Origin: Nostoc sp. UHCC 0926
GTDB taxonomy: Bacteria; Cyanobacteriota; Cyanobacteriia; Cyanobacteriales; Nostocaceae
NCBI RefSeq assembly: GCF_028623165.1
Contig: NZ_CP117768.1
Location: forward strand, 2,604,001-2,668,000
DNA length: 64,000 nucleotides
Direction of reading: 5' to 3'
Below, piece by piece: positions 1-10,066 of this stretch; positions within the stretch are counted from its first letter, which is position 1; each line of letters starts with the position of its first letter. The position numbers and the translations under genes are program-made. The notes under the pieces are model-generated. The model ran no database searches, was not told the DNA's origin, and saw only the letters and a program-made list of their open reading frames with translations.

Positions 1-668
1 TCTATCAAAATTAGGCTACATTTATTCTGTGTCCTGAATACAGTATCAAGAATTGTAAATATTCTTTGTTCTCCTGCTCCCATAGTTAGTGCTGAATATT
101 GAGTCTTTCCAGATTTTACACCAAGAATAGTTTTATTTTCATATTCATGTACATGTAAACTCTCGTAGTTTTTATTTAGTATAAAGCCAGCTTTATTACG
201 GATTAATTCGTCTAACGGAGTAGTTTGAATTTTGGTAGCTCTATATTTAATTCTTTGCCCCTTATTTTCAAACTCAATCACTGGGACACAGGTTTTTATA
301 CCAATAAATTTAACATATCTTTCCGGTCTTCTTTCATATATAGTCCATCTATCTTGCTTGTTATATTTTTTAGAAACTTTCTTATAATTTTTACTGTCAT
401 CTCCGTAGCTATAGGTTATTGAGAATTCTGTCCCAGACCAATCAAAGTGATCAGTTGGTGGAAAAAACATAGTAAATTTATTGTTTTCATCTGTGTTAGA
501 TATGGGTTTATATACACAAGCTAAAGCATGTAATATAGTTGATTTACCACTTCCATTCACTCCCATAATTGATATCAATGGGGAACCCTCAAAATCAATA
601 AATACGTTAGAAAGATTCTTGAGTTTTACAATATGTATGTTATGGAGAACTTGGCTGTGTACTACCAC
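1..668 (-). CDS. AAA/ABC-type ATP-binding protein, cut by the left window edge
   Basis: The gene reads leftwards off the window, so about 222 N-terminal residues are visible and the C-terminus is missing. I take the GTG at 666-668 as start: an in-frame stop lies just upstream and AAAGGG sits 7 bases before it. Walker A is GVNGSGKST at residues 36-44. Near the window edge are an ABC-signature-like TMGAGEQRIF and the start of a Walker B strand (SLILI). This spacing fits the SMC/RecF-like ATPases often annotated as AAA_21 or AAA_15, many of which belong to defence or DNA-repair modules. The partner gene, if any, lies outside the window, so no substrate can be named. The ATPase call is firm; the role is unknown. 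Confidence 0.75.
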   Translation of the reverse strand, partial: MVVHSQVLHNIHIVKLKNLSNVFIDFEGSPLISIMGVNGSGKSTILHALACVYKPISNTDENNKFTMFFPPTDHFDWSGTEFSITYSYGDDSKNYKKVSKKYNKQDRWTIYERRPERYVKFIGIKTCVPVIEFENKGQRIKYRATKIQTTPLDELIRNKAGFILNKNYESLHVHEYENKTILGVKSGKTQYSALTMGAGEQRIFTILDTVFRTQNKCSLILI

Positions 669-797
669 TAATTTTCCCTTTAAAAACTATTAGGCTGCAT
701 TCTCGGCATAAGTAAATATAAACATAAAAAAAATTCAAGTGTTCCAAGTTAGATCAATGATTACAATAAAAGTCAGACAAACCTTCGGTTAAAGCCT

Positions 798-1556
798 ATG
801 ACTTCCCAATCGGCATTAACTTTACCTGACCACACCCAGTTACCAGACTCAGATGGTACGTTCGTGAAAAACTGGCAAGAGCATCCCCAAAGTATCTTAC
901 TCACTGACTCAATTAAACTTGTCCTAGAGGAACTTCATCCTGACGGTCAATATTGTATTGGACAAGATTCTGGCATCTACTGGCGATTGACAGATCCTCC
1001 TGAGAAGGGCGCTGAGGCACCAGACTGGTTTTATGTACCCAATGTACCACCGACCCTTAACGGTAAAATGCGGCGTTCATACGTCCTGTGGAAGGAGTAT
1101 ATTGCACCCTTGATTGTGTTGGAATTTGTCTCTGGAGACGGTTCAGAAGAACGAGATAACACACCGCCATCTCAAGGAGAAGGTGGAAATGTTGGTAAGT
1201 TTTGGGTTTATGAGCAAGCAATTCGAGTGCCTTATTATGGGATTTATGAAGTAGCAAAAGCGCAGGTGCAAGTTTACCACCTAGTCGATAATACTTATCA
1301 AGTGATGAAACCCAATGAACGAGGACATTACCCAATTGCTCCTATGGGGGTAGAGTTAGGAATCTGGCAGGGTTTGTATCAAAATGCAGAGTTACCTTGG
1401 TTGCGGTGGTGGGATGCACAAGGAAATTTATTGTTAACAGGTTATGAACGCACTGAAGTTGAGCGACAAAAGCGGGAGAGAATTGTAGAGAAATTGCGAT
1501 CGCTCTCTATTGAACAACTCAACGCTTTAGGAATTGACCCAGAAATGTTGGATTAA
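798..1556 (+). CDS. Uma2 family (DUF820) putative endonuclease-fold protein
   Basis: This 252-residue protein belongs to the Uma2/DUF820 family, which is greatly expanded in cyanobacteria and has a PD-(D/E)XK nuclease-like fold. The expected acidic residues are D76 in APDWFY and E109 in LIVLEF, followed by the family's YEQAIRVPYYGIYE region. The C-terminus (SIEQLNALGID) is the usual family ending after a basic helix. The biological role of the family is not established; many members sit near mobile DNA. The gene stands alone. Directly after its stop, in the same frame, lies a DUF4351-like tail (separate entry). Confidence 0.85.
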   Translation: MTSQSALTLPDHTQLPDSDGTFVKNWQEHPQSILLTDSIKLVLEELHPDGQYCIGQDSGIYWRLTDPPEKGAEAPDWFYVPNVPPTLNGKMRRSYVLWKEYIAPLIVLEFVSGDGSEERDNTPPSQGEGGNVGKFWVYEQAIRVPYYGIYEVAKAQVQVYHLVDNTYQVMKPNERGHYPIAPMGVELGIWQGLYQNAELPWLRWWDAQGNLLLTGYERTEVERQKRERIVEKLRSLSIEQLNALGIDPEMLD

Positions 1557-1715
1557 GAAACATTATTGACTAAGCGGCTTGGAGAATTATCTCAGGAAAT
1601 GCGCTCCTCAATTTCTGGTTTACCTTTACCTGTTCTCGAAGAATTAAGCGATGCATTGCTTGATTTTACTAGCTTGGCTGATTTGCAATCTTGGTTAGAA
1701 GGGCGAATAAATTAA
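1557..1715 (+). pseudogene. Stranded DUF4351-like C-terminal domain remnant
   Basis: After the TAA of the Uma2 gene the same frame stays open for 52 codons to a second TAA. It reads LLTKRLGELSQEM, then SGLPLPVLEEL, then DFTSLADLQSWLEG, the pattern of the DUF4351 tail found on cyanobacterial Rpn-type nuclease proteins. It has no ATG at its head and no ribosome binding site, so it is probably a gene remnant, or the end of a Uma2-DUF4351 protein separated by a stop codon. Confidence 0.55.
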
Positions 1716-1746
1716 ACTACTGGCTTTTCCTATTATGCAACGCTTC

Positions 1747-2631
1747 TTAAACTACCTCTTGTTGTTTTTGAGTTAGATACATCGCAATTCCTTTCTCGTA
1801 GTAAGCTGCTTCATTAATAAAAATAGGATAAACGGTAGACTCTCCCTCATAAAAAATATCTTTTCCTTCAAAAGTCAGAAACATTGGATCGCCTGGATTC
1901 AGAGGTTCATAATCTCTAAACTGAAGCCGGGGGTGAATCATGGCTTGAATTTCCCCGCCGTAGGCATCGCTTCTAGGATAATCGATAGTCTCAATGTATT
2001 GATAGAGTGTAAGCGTGCTGTTTCTCTGCGGAATATTACCTTGGTTGCACCCTTCAAAATAGTCTAAAATTGCAGAAATAAGCTGCTCTGTTTGCTGAAA
2101 TAATTCTGCATTTAAAACATTCTGAGCCACAGCACCAACTTCTATAACAAAACCCAATTCGCACAAAGAACGGAGAAAACCACCTTCTCTAGATTGTTGA
2201 TTAACAAAAACCTTTACCATCGGATTGATAGAACTTAAATAAGCACCTAACCGAAGTAAGAAAGGATGCAGATCACAAAAAATCAGACTTAACCCCATGT
2301 TGGCAGTTGTGCTGTGCAAATCAACAATTACATCTACAAAAGGTTGATTTTGCGGTTGCAGTATCTGTTGGATTGCTTTTGCCCGTGTATCTTCATAACT
2401 TGAAAGTTGCTGATTTTGTAAGCCTTGATTGGTGAAGCAACGGTTTAAATCCTTGTCAATGTATCGTTTGCCTTCTTCAATAGCTTTGAGATTGCCAAGT
2501 AATGCCAGAGTTTCAAAACTTGCTCTGTTGATTAAATTAGGATACTGCTGAAACCTTTTGACTAGATGTATTCCTGTTAACTCATTACCGTGGTTTCCTC
2601 CAACGATCGCAACTCGTTCAATCTGACTCAT
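1747..2631 (-). CDS. Probable aspartoacylase (AspA/AstE family zinc hydrolase)
   Basis: This 294-residue protein is a zinc-dependent M14-like hydrolase of the aspartoacylase/succinylglutamate desuccinylase family, which removes the acyl group from N-acyl-aspartate. Zinc ligands are visible as H14 and E17 in [10 protein letters not shown] and H106 in [17 protein letters not shown] (R64) is the substrate-binding signature and GFVIEVG carries the likely catalytic glutamate. Length and motif order match cyanobacterial homologues annotated as probable aspartoacylase. It is transcribed away from the epimerase gene downstream. Its physiological substrate in cyanobacteria is not settled. Confidence 0.9.
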   Translation of the reverse strand: MSQIERVAIVGGNHGNELTGIHLVKRFQQYPNLINRASFETLALLGNLKAIEEGKRYIDKDLNRCFTNQGLQNQQLSSYEDTRAKAIQQILQPQNQPFVDVIVDLHSTTANMGLSLIFCDLHPFLLRLGAYLSSINPMVKVFVNQQSREGGFLRSLCELGFVIEVGAVAQNVLNAELFQQTEQLISAILDYFEGCNQGNIPQRNSTLTLYQYIETIDYPRSDAYGGEIQAMIHPRLQFRDYEPLNPGDPMFLTFEGKDIFYEGESTVYPIFINEAAYYEKGIAMYLTQKQQEVV

Positions 2632-2689
2632 AACAACCTCATATCTAAAAAACTTGTCGGGTGGACACTATAATGCCCAACGCCAGTTG

Positions 2690-4147
<1,458 letters not shown>

Positions 4148-4184
4148 TCAGTTTAATCTTCACGGAAAACGCATCTTATTTTTT

Positions 4185-4361
4185 ATGATCGGACAATTAT
4201 TTGACATAGACTATAGAACCGATCCACTATTGATTTTGGATTTCTTACCAAATTACATGGGTTCGGACAAGCTATTAAGAATGCTAAAAATACTTGATAA
4301 TCATTTTAGTGTAATTGATAAGCAGATCAGTGAAATCAAATCTCTCCTGTCTATGCTCTAA
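4185..4361 (+). CDS. Possible 58-residue small protein with helical C-terminus
   Basis: A short frame starts 37 bases after the epimerase stop. The N-terminal half is hydrophobic with acidic residues (DPLLILDF). The C-terminal half (LDNHFSVIDKQISEIKSLL) would form an amphipathic or coiled-coil helix. No clear ribosome binding site precedes it and I recognise no family. It may be a genuine small protein or the end of a lost gene. Confidence 0.3.
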   Translation: MIGQLFDIDYRTDPLLILDFLPNYMGSDKLLRMLKILDNHFSVIDKQISEIKSLLSML

Positions 4362-4372
4362 GCAAGCATTCC

Positions 4373-4550
4373 TTATGATTATTCCTTCTTCCTTGGCGTA
4401 CTTGGCGTACTTGGTGAACCAGCGCTGTAGGCGGGTTTCCCGCCGTAGGCGACTGGTGTTAGCGCAGCGTTAGCGAGTCTTCGAGCGTCACCCGAAGGGC
4501 GGTTCGTTTAATCAAAATTAAGTGCATCTTCATAGCAAATTGGTATAAGT
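4373..4550 (+). repeat. Dispersed repeat interrupted by a second palindromic repeat
   Basis: The outer repeat (TTATTCCTTCTTCCTTGGCG on the left; AATTAAGTGCATCTTCATAG on the right) recurs uninterrupted at 16880-16973. Here about 85 extra bases lie between the two halves. They contain a hairpin (GGCGGGTTTCCCGCC) and the GCGTTAGCGAGTCTTCGAGC module, with GAACC and GGTTC at the borders. The simplest reading is one repeat inserted into another. Confidence 0.65.
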
Positions 4551-4597
4551 GTCTCCATCAAAGTCTTCTACAACTTCCAACACTCCAGCACCCTTAA

Positions 4598-5926
4598 TCA
4601 CAAACTAAATTCCGCTGCGCCATCCTCATCCACATCTGCATCCTTACCAATAGCAGTAGGTTTAAATTTAGAACCATGAATTAATTCACCAAACGCAATT
4701 CCTGGATTTTGGTGAAGAATATTCAGCACACTCATAAAATCTCGCACAATTTCCCCTGGTGTAAGTAATGCTTCTGCACCCAAGCGATTAATAATTTCTT
4801 GCACAAACTCCTTAAACTCACGATTTGTCAAAGTCTGTTCATACCCAAAATTGAGTGCATGAATCTCAGTTAAACGCTGCAAAAGCGTCAAAATTTCTAC
4901 TTCACTCAACGGGTTCAATCGAATTACTGGCCCCAAATACTCCTGAACGCCAGATTGTGCAACAAAACGGCTTTCCTTTGTACGTCTTTGCCAAGCTTGG
5001 TCTGCAAAAAGTCCCCGTTTGGGGTCTTCTAAAAATTTAGTTGTTCCACCAACAATAATACCAAGATGTTCTGCTTTACATTGCATGGTATCATTAAACA
5101 TTGCTAAAAGTCTATTATAGTTCTTTTCCCGCGTAACTGTAGTAGATATTTGATATAAATGTACAGCTTCATCAAGTATAATTAACAGTCCTTTATAGCC
5201 AATCTCAGCTACAAATTTAGCAAATAGTTTGATGTAGTCATACCAACTATCATCATCAATAATAACGCGCACTCCTAAAGCTGCTTTTGCCTCAACTTTA
5301 GTAGTAAATTCTCCACGTAACCAGCGCATCGCCGCATTTTTTAAATTATCATCATCCAATCGGTAGCCACGCCAATAAGCGATTATAACGCTACCAAAAT
5401 CAAATCCATGAACTAAGCCTTCAATATACTGAACTACTTCCCTAATTTTCGATTCAACTTGGTCATCAAAGCCATCGTCATTCGGACGCATTCCACTTTC
5501 TTTAACCACTTCTTGTTGAATTTTATTAATCCATCCTTCTAAAATTGAGACTAAAGCACCACCATCAGGACGAGTTTTTGTAGCCAGGTGGCTCATTAAT
5601 TCTCGATAGGTGGCTACACCTTCATGATTGCTTCCTGCTAATCGACGTTCAGAGGATAAATCAGCATCAGCTACTACAAAACCTTGCTCCATAGCCCGGT
5701 TGCGAATTAGTTGCAGTAAAAAACTTTTCCCGGAACCGTAGTTACCAATTATGAAGCGAAATGCTGCTACACCTTCTGCAATATCATCAAGATTTTGTAA
5801 TAGGCTTTTTAGTTCTTTTTCTCGACCTACTGATATATGTTCAACTCCCATTCTTGGTACTACCCCCGCACCAAGGGAATTGATTAAAGCAGTGGAGATT
5901 TTTTTCGAGATTTTGAGCTTTGCCAT
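4598..5926 (-). CDS. BrxC/BrxD-like P-loop ATPase (DUF2791 family)
   Basis: This 442-residue ATPase has Walker A GNYGSGKS at 61-68 and a Walker B strand GLLIILDEAVHL at about 245-256. Other landmarks are an early SVGREKEL box and a late TPGEIVRDF segment, the profile of the BREX ATP-binding proteins (formerly DUF2791). In BREX and Ter-linked systems such ATPases work with helicases, nucleases or TerB-domain proteins on phage or DNA stress. Here the upstream neighbour is a membrane TerB-C protein on the same strand, 96 bases away, which fits the Ter-linked context. No BREX methyltransferase (pglX) or brxL is present, so this is not a BREX locus. The family call is firm; the function is inferred. 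Confidence 0.85.
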   Translation of the reverse strand: MAKLKISKKISTALINSLGAGVVPRMGVEHISVGREKELKSLLQNLDDIAEGVAAFRFIIGNYGSGKSFLLQLIRNRAMEQGFVVADADLSSERRLAGSNHEGVATYRELMSHLATKTRPDGGALVSILEGWINKIQQEVVKESGMRPNDDGFDDQVESKIREVVQYIEGLVHGFDFGSVIIAYWRGYRLDDDNLKNAAMRWLRGEFTTKVEAKAALGVRVIIDDDSWYDYIKLFAKFVAEIGYKGLLIILDEAVHLYQISTTVTREKNYNRLLAMFNDTMQCKAEHLGIIVGGTTKFLEDPKRGLFADQAWQRRTKESRFVAQSGVQEYLGPVIRLNPLSEVEILTLLQRLTEIHALNFGYEQTLTNREFKEFVQEIINRLGAEALLTPGEIVRDFMSVLNILHQNPGIAFGELIHGSKFKPTAIGKDADVDEDGAAEFSL

Positions 5927-6022
5927 ATATCACATATCACTTTATTCTAAACGCAGAAGCACGCAGTAAGTAAGTAAGGCACATATTTACATTACTACTA
6001 ATCTGACGATAGCAATAATAAT

Positions 6023-7360
6023 TTAATTTGACGAAGCATGTCTAGCCATAAAGTCTTCATACATTGCAATCATTTTTTTGACATACATCATATGCTCAGG
6101 GTAAACTTCTGGGATTTCCGAATTTGAATTAATAATTAATTCACCAATAGTATCATTTGCCCGTTCATTTATAGAATCGATTAACAAATTCGGCATAGTA
6201 ATGTTAACTTCGGCAATTTTTTTAATAGCAGCCTTGGGATTATCTTGTTCAACTATAGCTTTTAATACTTCTAGTTCAGAACGGGGGAGATTTTCTAAAA
6301 AATTAGTCCATTCTTCAGGTATATTCTCTGATGTATCAATTTCTGAAGTGTCTGTGATTGCTGTAGTTTCCAGAATTTCCGAAAAAGGAAACAATTCAGG
6401 ATCATCTTCCTGGGAATTATCAGACAAAGGTTCTTGATTGAATGTTTCTATTTGTTGGAGTAATTCCCATACTTGATTTTGTAATGAGTCTCGTTCTTCT
6501 TGTAATAATGAAACTTGCCCTTGCAACTCCTGTAATTCAGCTTTTTTTTCTACTATTTGGGTTTGTGAAGAATTCAGGATAGCTTGGATATTTTCTCTTT
6601 CGGTTTTTGTTGCTACCAGCAATTGATTTTTTTTATTTGTCTCAACTTCTAGGTCTTGAATTGCAATTCGTAGTTCGTATAGTTTTTCTTCTAATTGGGG
6701 TTTGAGTCTGCCCAAAAGAGTTAAATTGCTTTCAACTTCTTGTTTCTCCTGCTGGAGTTCGGAAATTTGACTTTGCAACTGAGTAATTTCAGTGCGAGAT
6801 CCATTACAATTCGACTCTAGACGGCGCTTCTCTGCTGTGAGGACAGAAAAAGCATTGTTCAATTCTGCTTGATTTTTATGTAAGTTATTAATTTCAGTTT
6901 GCAGATTATTGATTTCAGTTTCTAACTGCTTTTTCTGCCCGGCAAATGTTCTTAATTCTCGATGTATACTATCCCTTTGGTTACGGCTTTCTGTGACTTG
7001 ATTTTGCAGATGTTGTGACTCAGCATATAATAAATTATGATGTTCTTCGATTTGATTAATTTCTCTGACAACACGAGCCTTCAATCCCTCCATTTCTTTA
7101 ATTCGCTTGCGGAGAGAACCTAAAACAAACATTTCATAATTTCTGCGTCGCTTATCTACGAATAATGCTGCTGCATAGATAATAACGGCAGTAATTACAC
7201 CTGTGAGAAAGGCTTTATTAAAATCCCAGTTTGGGACGAGGCTAAGGCCAAAACTCACACTAAAGGCAACTATCCCTAAAATAAATCGATTGCTGATCAT
7301 TACTGATTGCATATTGCTGGTTTTTAGCGTAGTTAAATTATCAGAATAAGTAGCTCTCAT
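6023..7360 (-). CDS. Membrane-anchored coiled-coil protein with TerB-C-like domain
   Basis: This 445-residue protein has two N-terminal membrane segments (about 22-45 and 50-70), then a long coiled coil (about 80-315) rich in Gln, Glu and Leu. An acidic linker follows, then a C-terminal domain from about residue 345. That domain (EWTNFLENLPRSELEVL, then MPNLLIDSINERANDTIG) matches the pattern I know for TerB-C, with the typical LP...L..I and ML(I/L)D.INE..ND..GD spacing. It is probably co-transcribed with the BrxC/D-like ATPase downstream. I infer that it tethers the ATPase to the membrane. The TerB-C call is by eye and should be confirmed by profile search. Confidence 0.72.
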   Translation of the reverse strand: MRATYSDNLTTLKTSNMQSVMISNRFILGIVAFSVSFGLSLVPNWDFNKAFLTGVITAVIIYAAALFVDKRRRNYEMFVLGSLRKRIKEMEGLKARVVREINQIEEHHNLLYAESQHLQNQVTESRNQRDSIHRELRTFAGQKKQLETEINNLQTEINNLHKNQAELNNAFSVLTAEKRRLESNCNGSRTEITQLQSQISELQQEKQEVESNLTLLGRLKPQLEEKLYELRIAIQDLEVETNKKNQLLVATKTERENIQAILNSSQTQIVEKKAELQELQGQVSLLQEERDSLQNQVWELLQQIETFNQEPLSDNSQEDDPELFPFSEILETTAITDTSEIDTSENIPEEWTNFLENLPRSELEVLKAIVEQDNPKAAIKKIAEVNITMPNLLIDSINERANDTIGELIINSNSEIPEVYPEHMMYVKKMIAMYEDFMARHASSN

Positions 7361-7665
7361 ACTAATTTATAATTCGTAATGACGCTTACAGACTCGCTAA
7401 CGAGCGAACGCGAACAGCGTCTCTTTTAGGAGAAGGGCTGTAGGGAGAAGAGAAGGCTTTACGCTGCACTAACATAATTCGTTATTAGAATACACAGAGA
7501 ATAATACTTACTAAAAAAGAGTTTCAATCTGTTGTTATGTTTGGTGAAACAAGACATTTTTCCCAAATTTGGTATCATAGTCGTTCTGAAATCTCTAGTT
7601 TTAGTTACTGGTATATAACATTGTTCTGTAAGTAAAAAAAAAGTGCAATCATTAATGAACTAATT
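7361..7665. repeat. Intergenic spacer with short Nostoc repeats
   Basis: The 305 bases between the DUF815 ATPase and the TerB-C gene hold repeat modules at about 7383-7475 (GACTCGCTAACGAGCGAACG and GAAGGCTTTACGCTGC types). The rest is AT-rich and I see no gene in it. A promoter for the two-gene TerB-C/ATPase unit could lie between 7480 and 7365 on the minus strand. Confidence 0.5.
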
Positions 7666-9003
7666 TTAATCAGAAGTGTTGGATGTATCCTTATTTACAT
7701 TAAAGAGTCTTAAATCTGCTTTTAAAAAATCTACAAACTGCCGTGCTGTCCGTCCAGAACGACCATTATGGCGAGTTGCCCACTGTAATGCTTGAAATTC
7801 CAAATCTTCTTGAGTAATATTAATTTCAGCTTGTGCGGCTAGATGTTGTACAATCTTTAAATAAGTTTTCTGATTGGCTGGTTCAAAGGTCAAGGTTAAA
7901 CCAAAGCGATCGCTAAACGAAAGTTTTTCCTGCATCGTATCCCAGGCATGAATTTCCTCGTTATCCTTAGGTGCAGGTCTATCCACAAAAAACTCCCGAA
8001 TCAGGTGGCGGCGATTAGAAGTAGCATACACAACTACATTTTCAGGCCGCGCGGTTAAATTACCTTCTAAAACTACCTTGAGGGCTTTAAAGGCATCATC
8101 ATCTTCTTCAAATGAAAGGTCATCGACAAAGATGATAAATTTTTGTGACACTCCTCGTAAATGTTCCACAATTTCTGGTAAGTCTTTTAAGTCAGATTTT
8201 GCTACTTCCAACAAGCGAAGGCTGCGATTAGTATATTCATTCAACAAAGATTTCACCAAAGAAGATTTGCCAGAACCTCGACTACCGTAAAGTAATACAT
8301 GCAGTGCCATCTCTCCTGATAATAAAAACTCTGTATTTTTTAGCAAAGCATCTCTTTGAGACTCATAACCTACAAGGGCACTCAGCTTAACTGGGTCAGA
8401 ATACCGAATACCGATAAACTGCCCAGCTTGCCAGCGTAAAGCGCGATATTCTGCAAATAAACCAGAGCCACATTGCCGATAATAAGCCGCTAACTCTTCT
8501 ACAGCATCACCCCAATTATCTAACTCTTGTAGATATGTAGCGAATGCCTCTACTCCTACCAATTCTTGCTCTTTATACCACACTACTGGTGAAATCGGCA
8601 TATGAGCTACGCCTTGTATCCACTCACTCAAAGAAGCGCTGCTACATTTATAGAGACTTTGCAATATTTGTAAATCATGCTCAACTGCTGCTACTAAAGC
8701 TGGGGGCAAATCTTCAAATTCTCGCACTTCAGCCAGCCTTGTAAAAGGATTCTTAGAGAAAAGAAGTTGAGTGATTAAATAGTCTTCCCAGTTTTGATTT
8801 CTAGCAGCCAAAGCGTAGAAGTAACTGCCGTAGGCTTGGAGGCAACCGCGTGCATCGGCGTCAGTGTAACGTATAGCTTGCAACAGTTCCAGAAATGCCA
8901 TCCCCACTTCGCCTTGCAGAACAGACTGGTAGAGTAAAAGTGAGGCTGCTTGGCGCTGGAGATATTGAACCTTTGTATATGAAGAAATATTTGTCATTGG
9001 CAT
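7666..9003 (-). CDS. DUF815-family AAA ATPase
   Basis: This 445-residue protein has an N-terminal helical half of about 225 residues followed by an AAA core. The core has LVGYESQRDALL, Walker A GSRGSGKSSLV, Walker B FIIFVDDLSFEEDDDAF, the sensor region VVVYATSNRRHL and the arginine-containing SDRFGLTLTFEP. These are the hallmarks of DUF815 (PF05673), a widespread single-gene ATPase family of unknown role. It lies 305 bases upstream of the TerB-C gene on the same strand, so it may be a separate unit. The start could be the first or third residue (both Met). The family call is firm. Confidence 0.87.
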   Translation of the reverse strand: MPMTNISSYTKVQYLQRQAASLLLYQSVLQGEVGMAFLELLQAIRYTDADARGCLQAYGSYFYALAARNQNWEDYLITQLLFSKNPFTRLAEVREFEDLPPALVAAVEHDLQILQSLYKCSSASLSEWIQGVAHMPISPVVWYKEQELVGVEAFATYLQELDNWGDAVEELAAYYRQCGSGLFAEYRALRWQAGQFIGIRYSDPVKLSALVGYESQRDALLKNTEFLLSGEMALHVLLYGSRGSGKSSLVKSLLNEYTNRSLRLLEVAKSDLKDLPEIVEHLRGVSQKFIIFVDDLSFEEDDDAFKALKVVLEGNLTARPENVVVYATSNRRHLIREFFVDRPAPKDNEEIHAWDTMQEKLSFSDRFGLTLTFEPANQKTYLKIVQHLAAQAEINITQEDLEFQALQWATRHNGRSGRTARQFVDFLKADLRLFNVNKDTSNTSD

Positions 9004-9105
9004 CGCTTAATTGTCCATCAATAAACTGTGTGGTATAGCTAAATAACTATGGTAAATTGTCTGCTGACCCTGGCAGTAAAGTCAAAGTCTACATAGGTTT
9101 TAACA

Positions 9106-9426
9106 ATGAATTTAAGTATGATTGCTGCTTTTGCCTACGGCATATTAGCGATTGTTGGTGGCATTATTGGCTACATTCAGGCTAAAAGTAAGGTTTCACT
9201 CCTAAGCGGTAGCATTAGCGGTTTATTACTAATACTTGCCGCTTACTTTCAACTCCAAGGACAAACCTGGGGTTCGATTTTAGCAGGGTTAATTACTGGT
9301 GTTTTAGTAGTCGTCTTTGGATTTCGACTGGCTAAAACACGCAAGTTTATGCCTGCGGGATTAATGACGATTTTGGGTATCTTGGCATTGGCGGTGATGG
9401 TGAATCAATTTGTGGCTTTAAGGTAG
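9106..9426 (+). CDS. TMEM14 family membrane protein
   Basis: This 106-residue protein has four hydrophobic segments and small-residue-rich helices (AYGILAIVGGIIGYIQAKS; SGSISGLLLILAAYFQL). KTRKFMPAGLM between helices 3 and 4 is the usual TMEM14 (UPF0136) signature. Plant relatives (FAX1) export fatty acids from plastids, and the cyanobacterial proteins may have a related role. It is transcribed divergently from the DUF815 ATPase across a 102-base spacer. Confidence 0.88.
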   Translation: MNLSMIAAFAYGILAIVGGIIGYIQAKSKVSLLSGSISGLLLILAAYFQLQGQTWGSILAGLITGVLVVVFGFRLAKTRKFMPAGLMTILGILALAVMVNQFVALR

Positions 9427-9696
9427 CATCAGTCTCCAAGCAATAACCATCCTCCTGTTTTTTGTTACCTATTAAGGCGTTCTTCCAGAGTGAGGGAAGT
9501 GATGATTTGCAGCAGTGATATGATGTCCGGGCAATTACCCATAATACCCAGAACCCCAAAGAGCCAAAGCTACGCTTGAGCTAACCTAAGAGCCTGCTCT
9601 TAGGGGTTGGGGGTGGGGTTCTTTTCTTATGGCTAATTTGGCGGACATCATATGAATCAAGCAATCGGGTGTTCCTGTGTTTCTGCAATCCAGTAC

Positions 9697-10066
9697 TTAC
9701 TACAGTTTTGCGTAAAAGCGTAGCGTTTTTAATGCAGGGGAACGCATTAACATTCTAAGGGAATGCATTGGCATTGTATTAAGATGCATTAACAATGCAA
9801 GCTGATGCATTAACAATGCAAGCCGACACATTAACAATGCAAGCCGACGCATTAACAATGCAAGCCGACGCATTAACAATGCAAGCCGATGCATTACAGC
9901 AGAATTCAAGTATTTGAACCACATCTGTCGTAGGGGCGCAAGGCCTTGCGCCCCTACCGCGTGGTCTATTTACCTGAAAATAGCTGTAACAATGCATCCC
10001 GACACATTGGCATTGCAGGGTATTGCTAAATTTAATTCGCTACGAATTAATGAAATGCTCTACTTA
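9697..10066. repeat. Compound 21-bp minisatellite locus, copy 1
   Basis: Units of 21 bases, each centred on the palindrome GCATTAACAATGC, run in tandem at about 9785-9896 and resume at 9989-10020. The array is interrupted at 9895-9988 by a miniature element. Both flanks (GTAGCGTTTTTAATGCAGGG on the left; TTCGCTACGAATTAATGAAA on the right) are shared with a second locus at 16559-16818. The right flank runs into the stop codon of the fructosamine kinase gene. The rest of the 9427-9696 spacer shows no gene. Confidence 0.85.
9895..9988. mobile_element. Miniature inverted-repeat element (CAGC...GCTG), copy A, inserted in minisatellite
   Basis: The element is 90 bases with CAGC/GCTG ends and imperfect terminal inverted repeats of about 26 bases. 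Its core is a perfect 28-base palindrome centred on GGGGCGCAAGGCCTTGCGCC. It is bounded by TA on both sides. Removing the element and one TA restores the minisatellite unit GATGCATTAACAATGC, so the target duplication is TA. The sequence is identical to copy C at 17124-17217 in the opposite orientation. There is no coding capacity. Confidence 0.85.

Noticed and set aside
4598..5926. BREX system
   Set aside because: Only a BrxC/D-like ATPase is present; pglX, brxL, brxA, brxB and pglZ are all absent.
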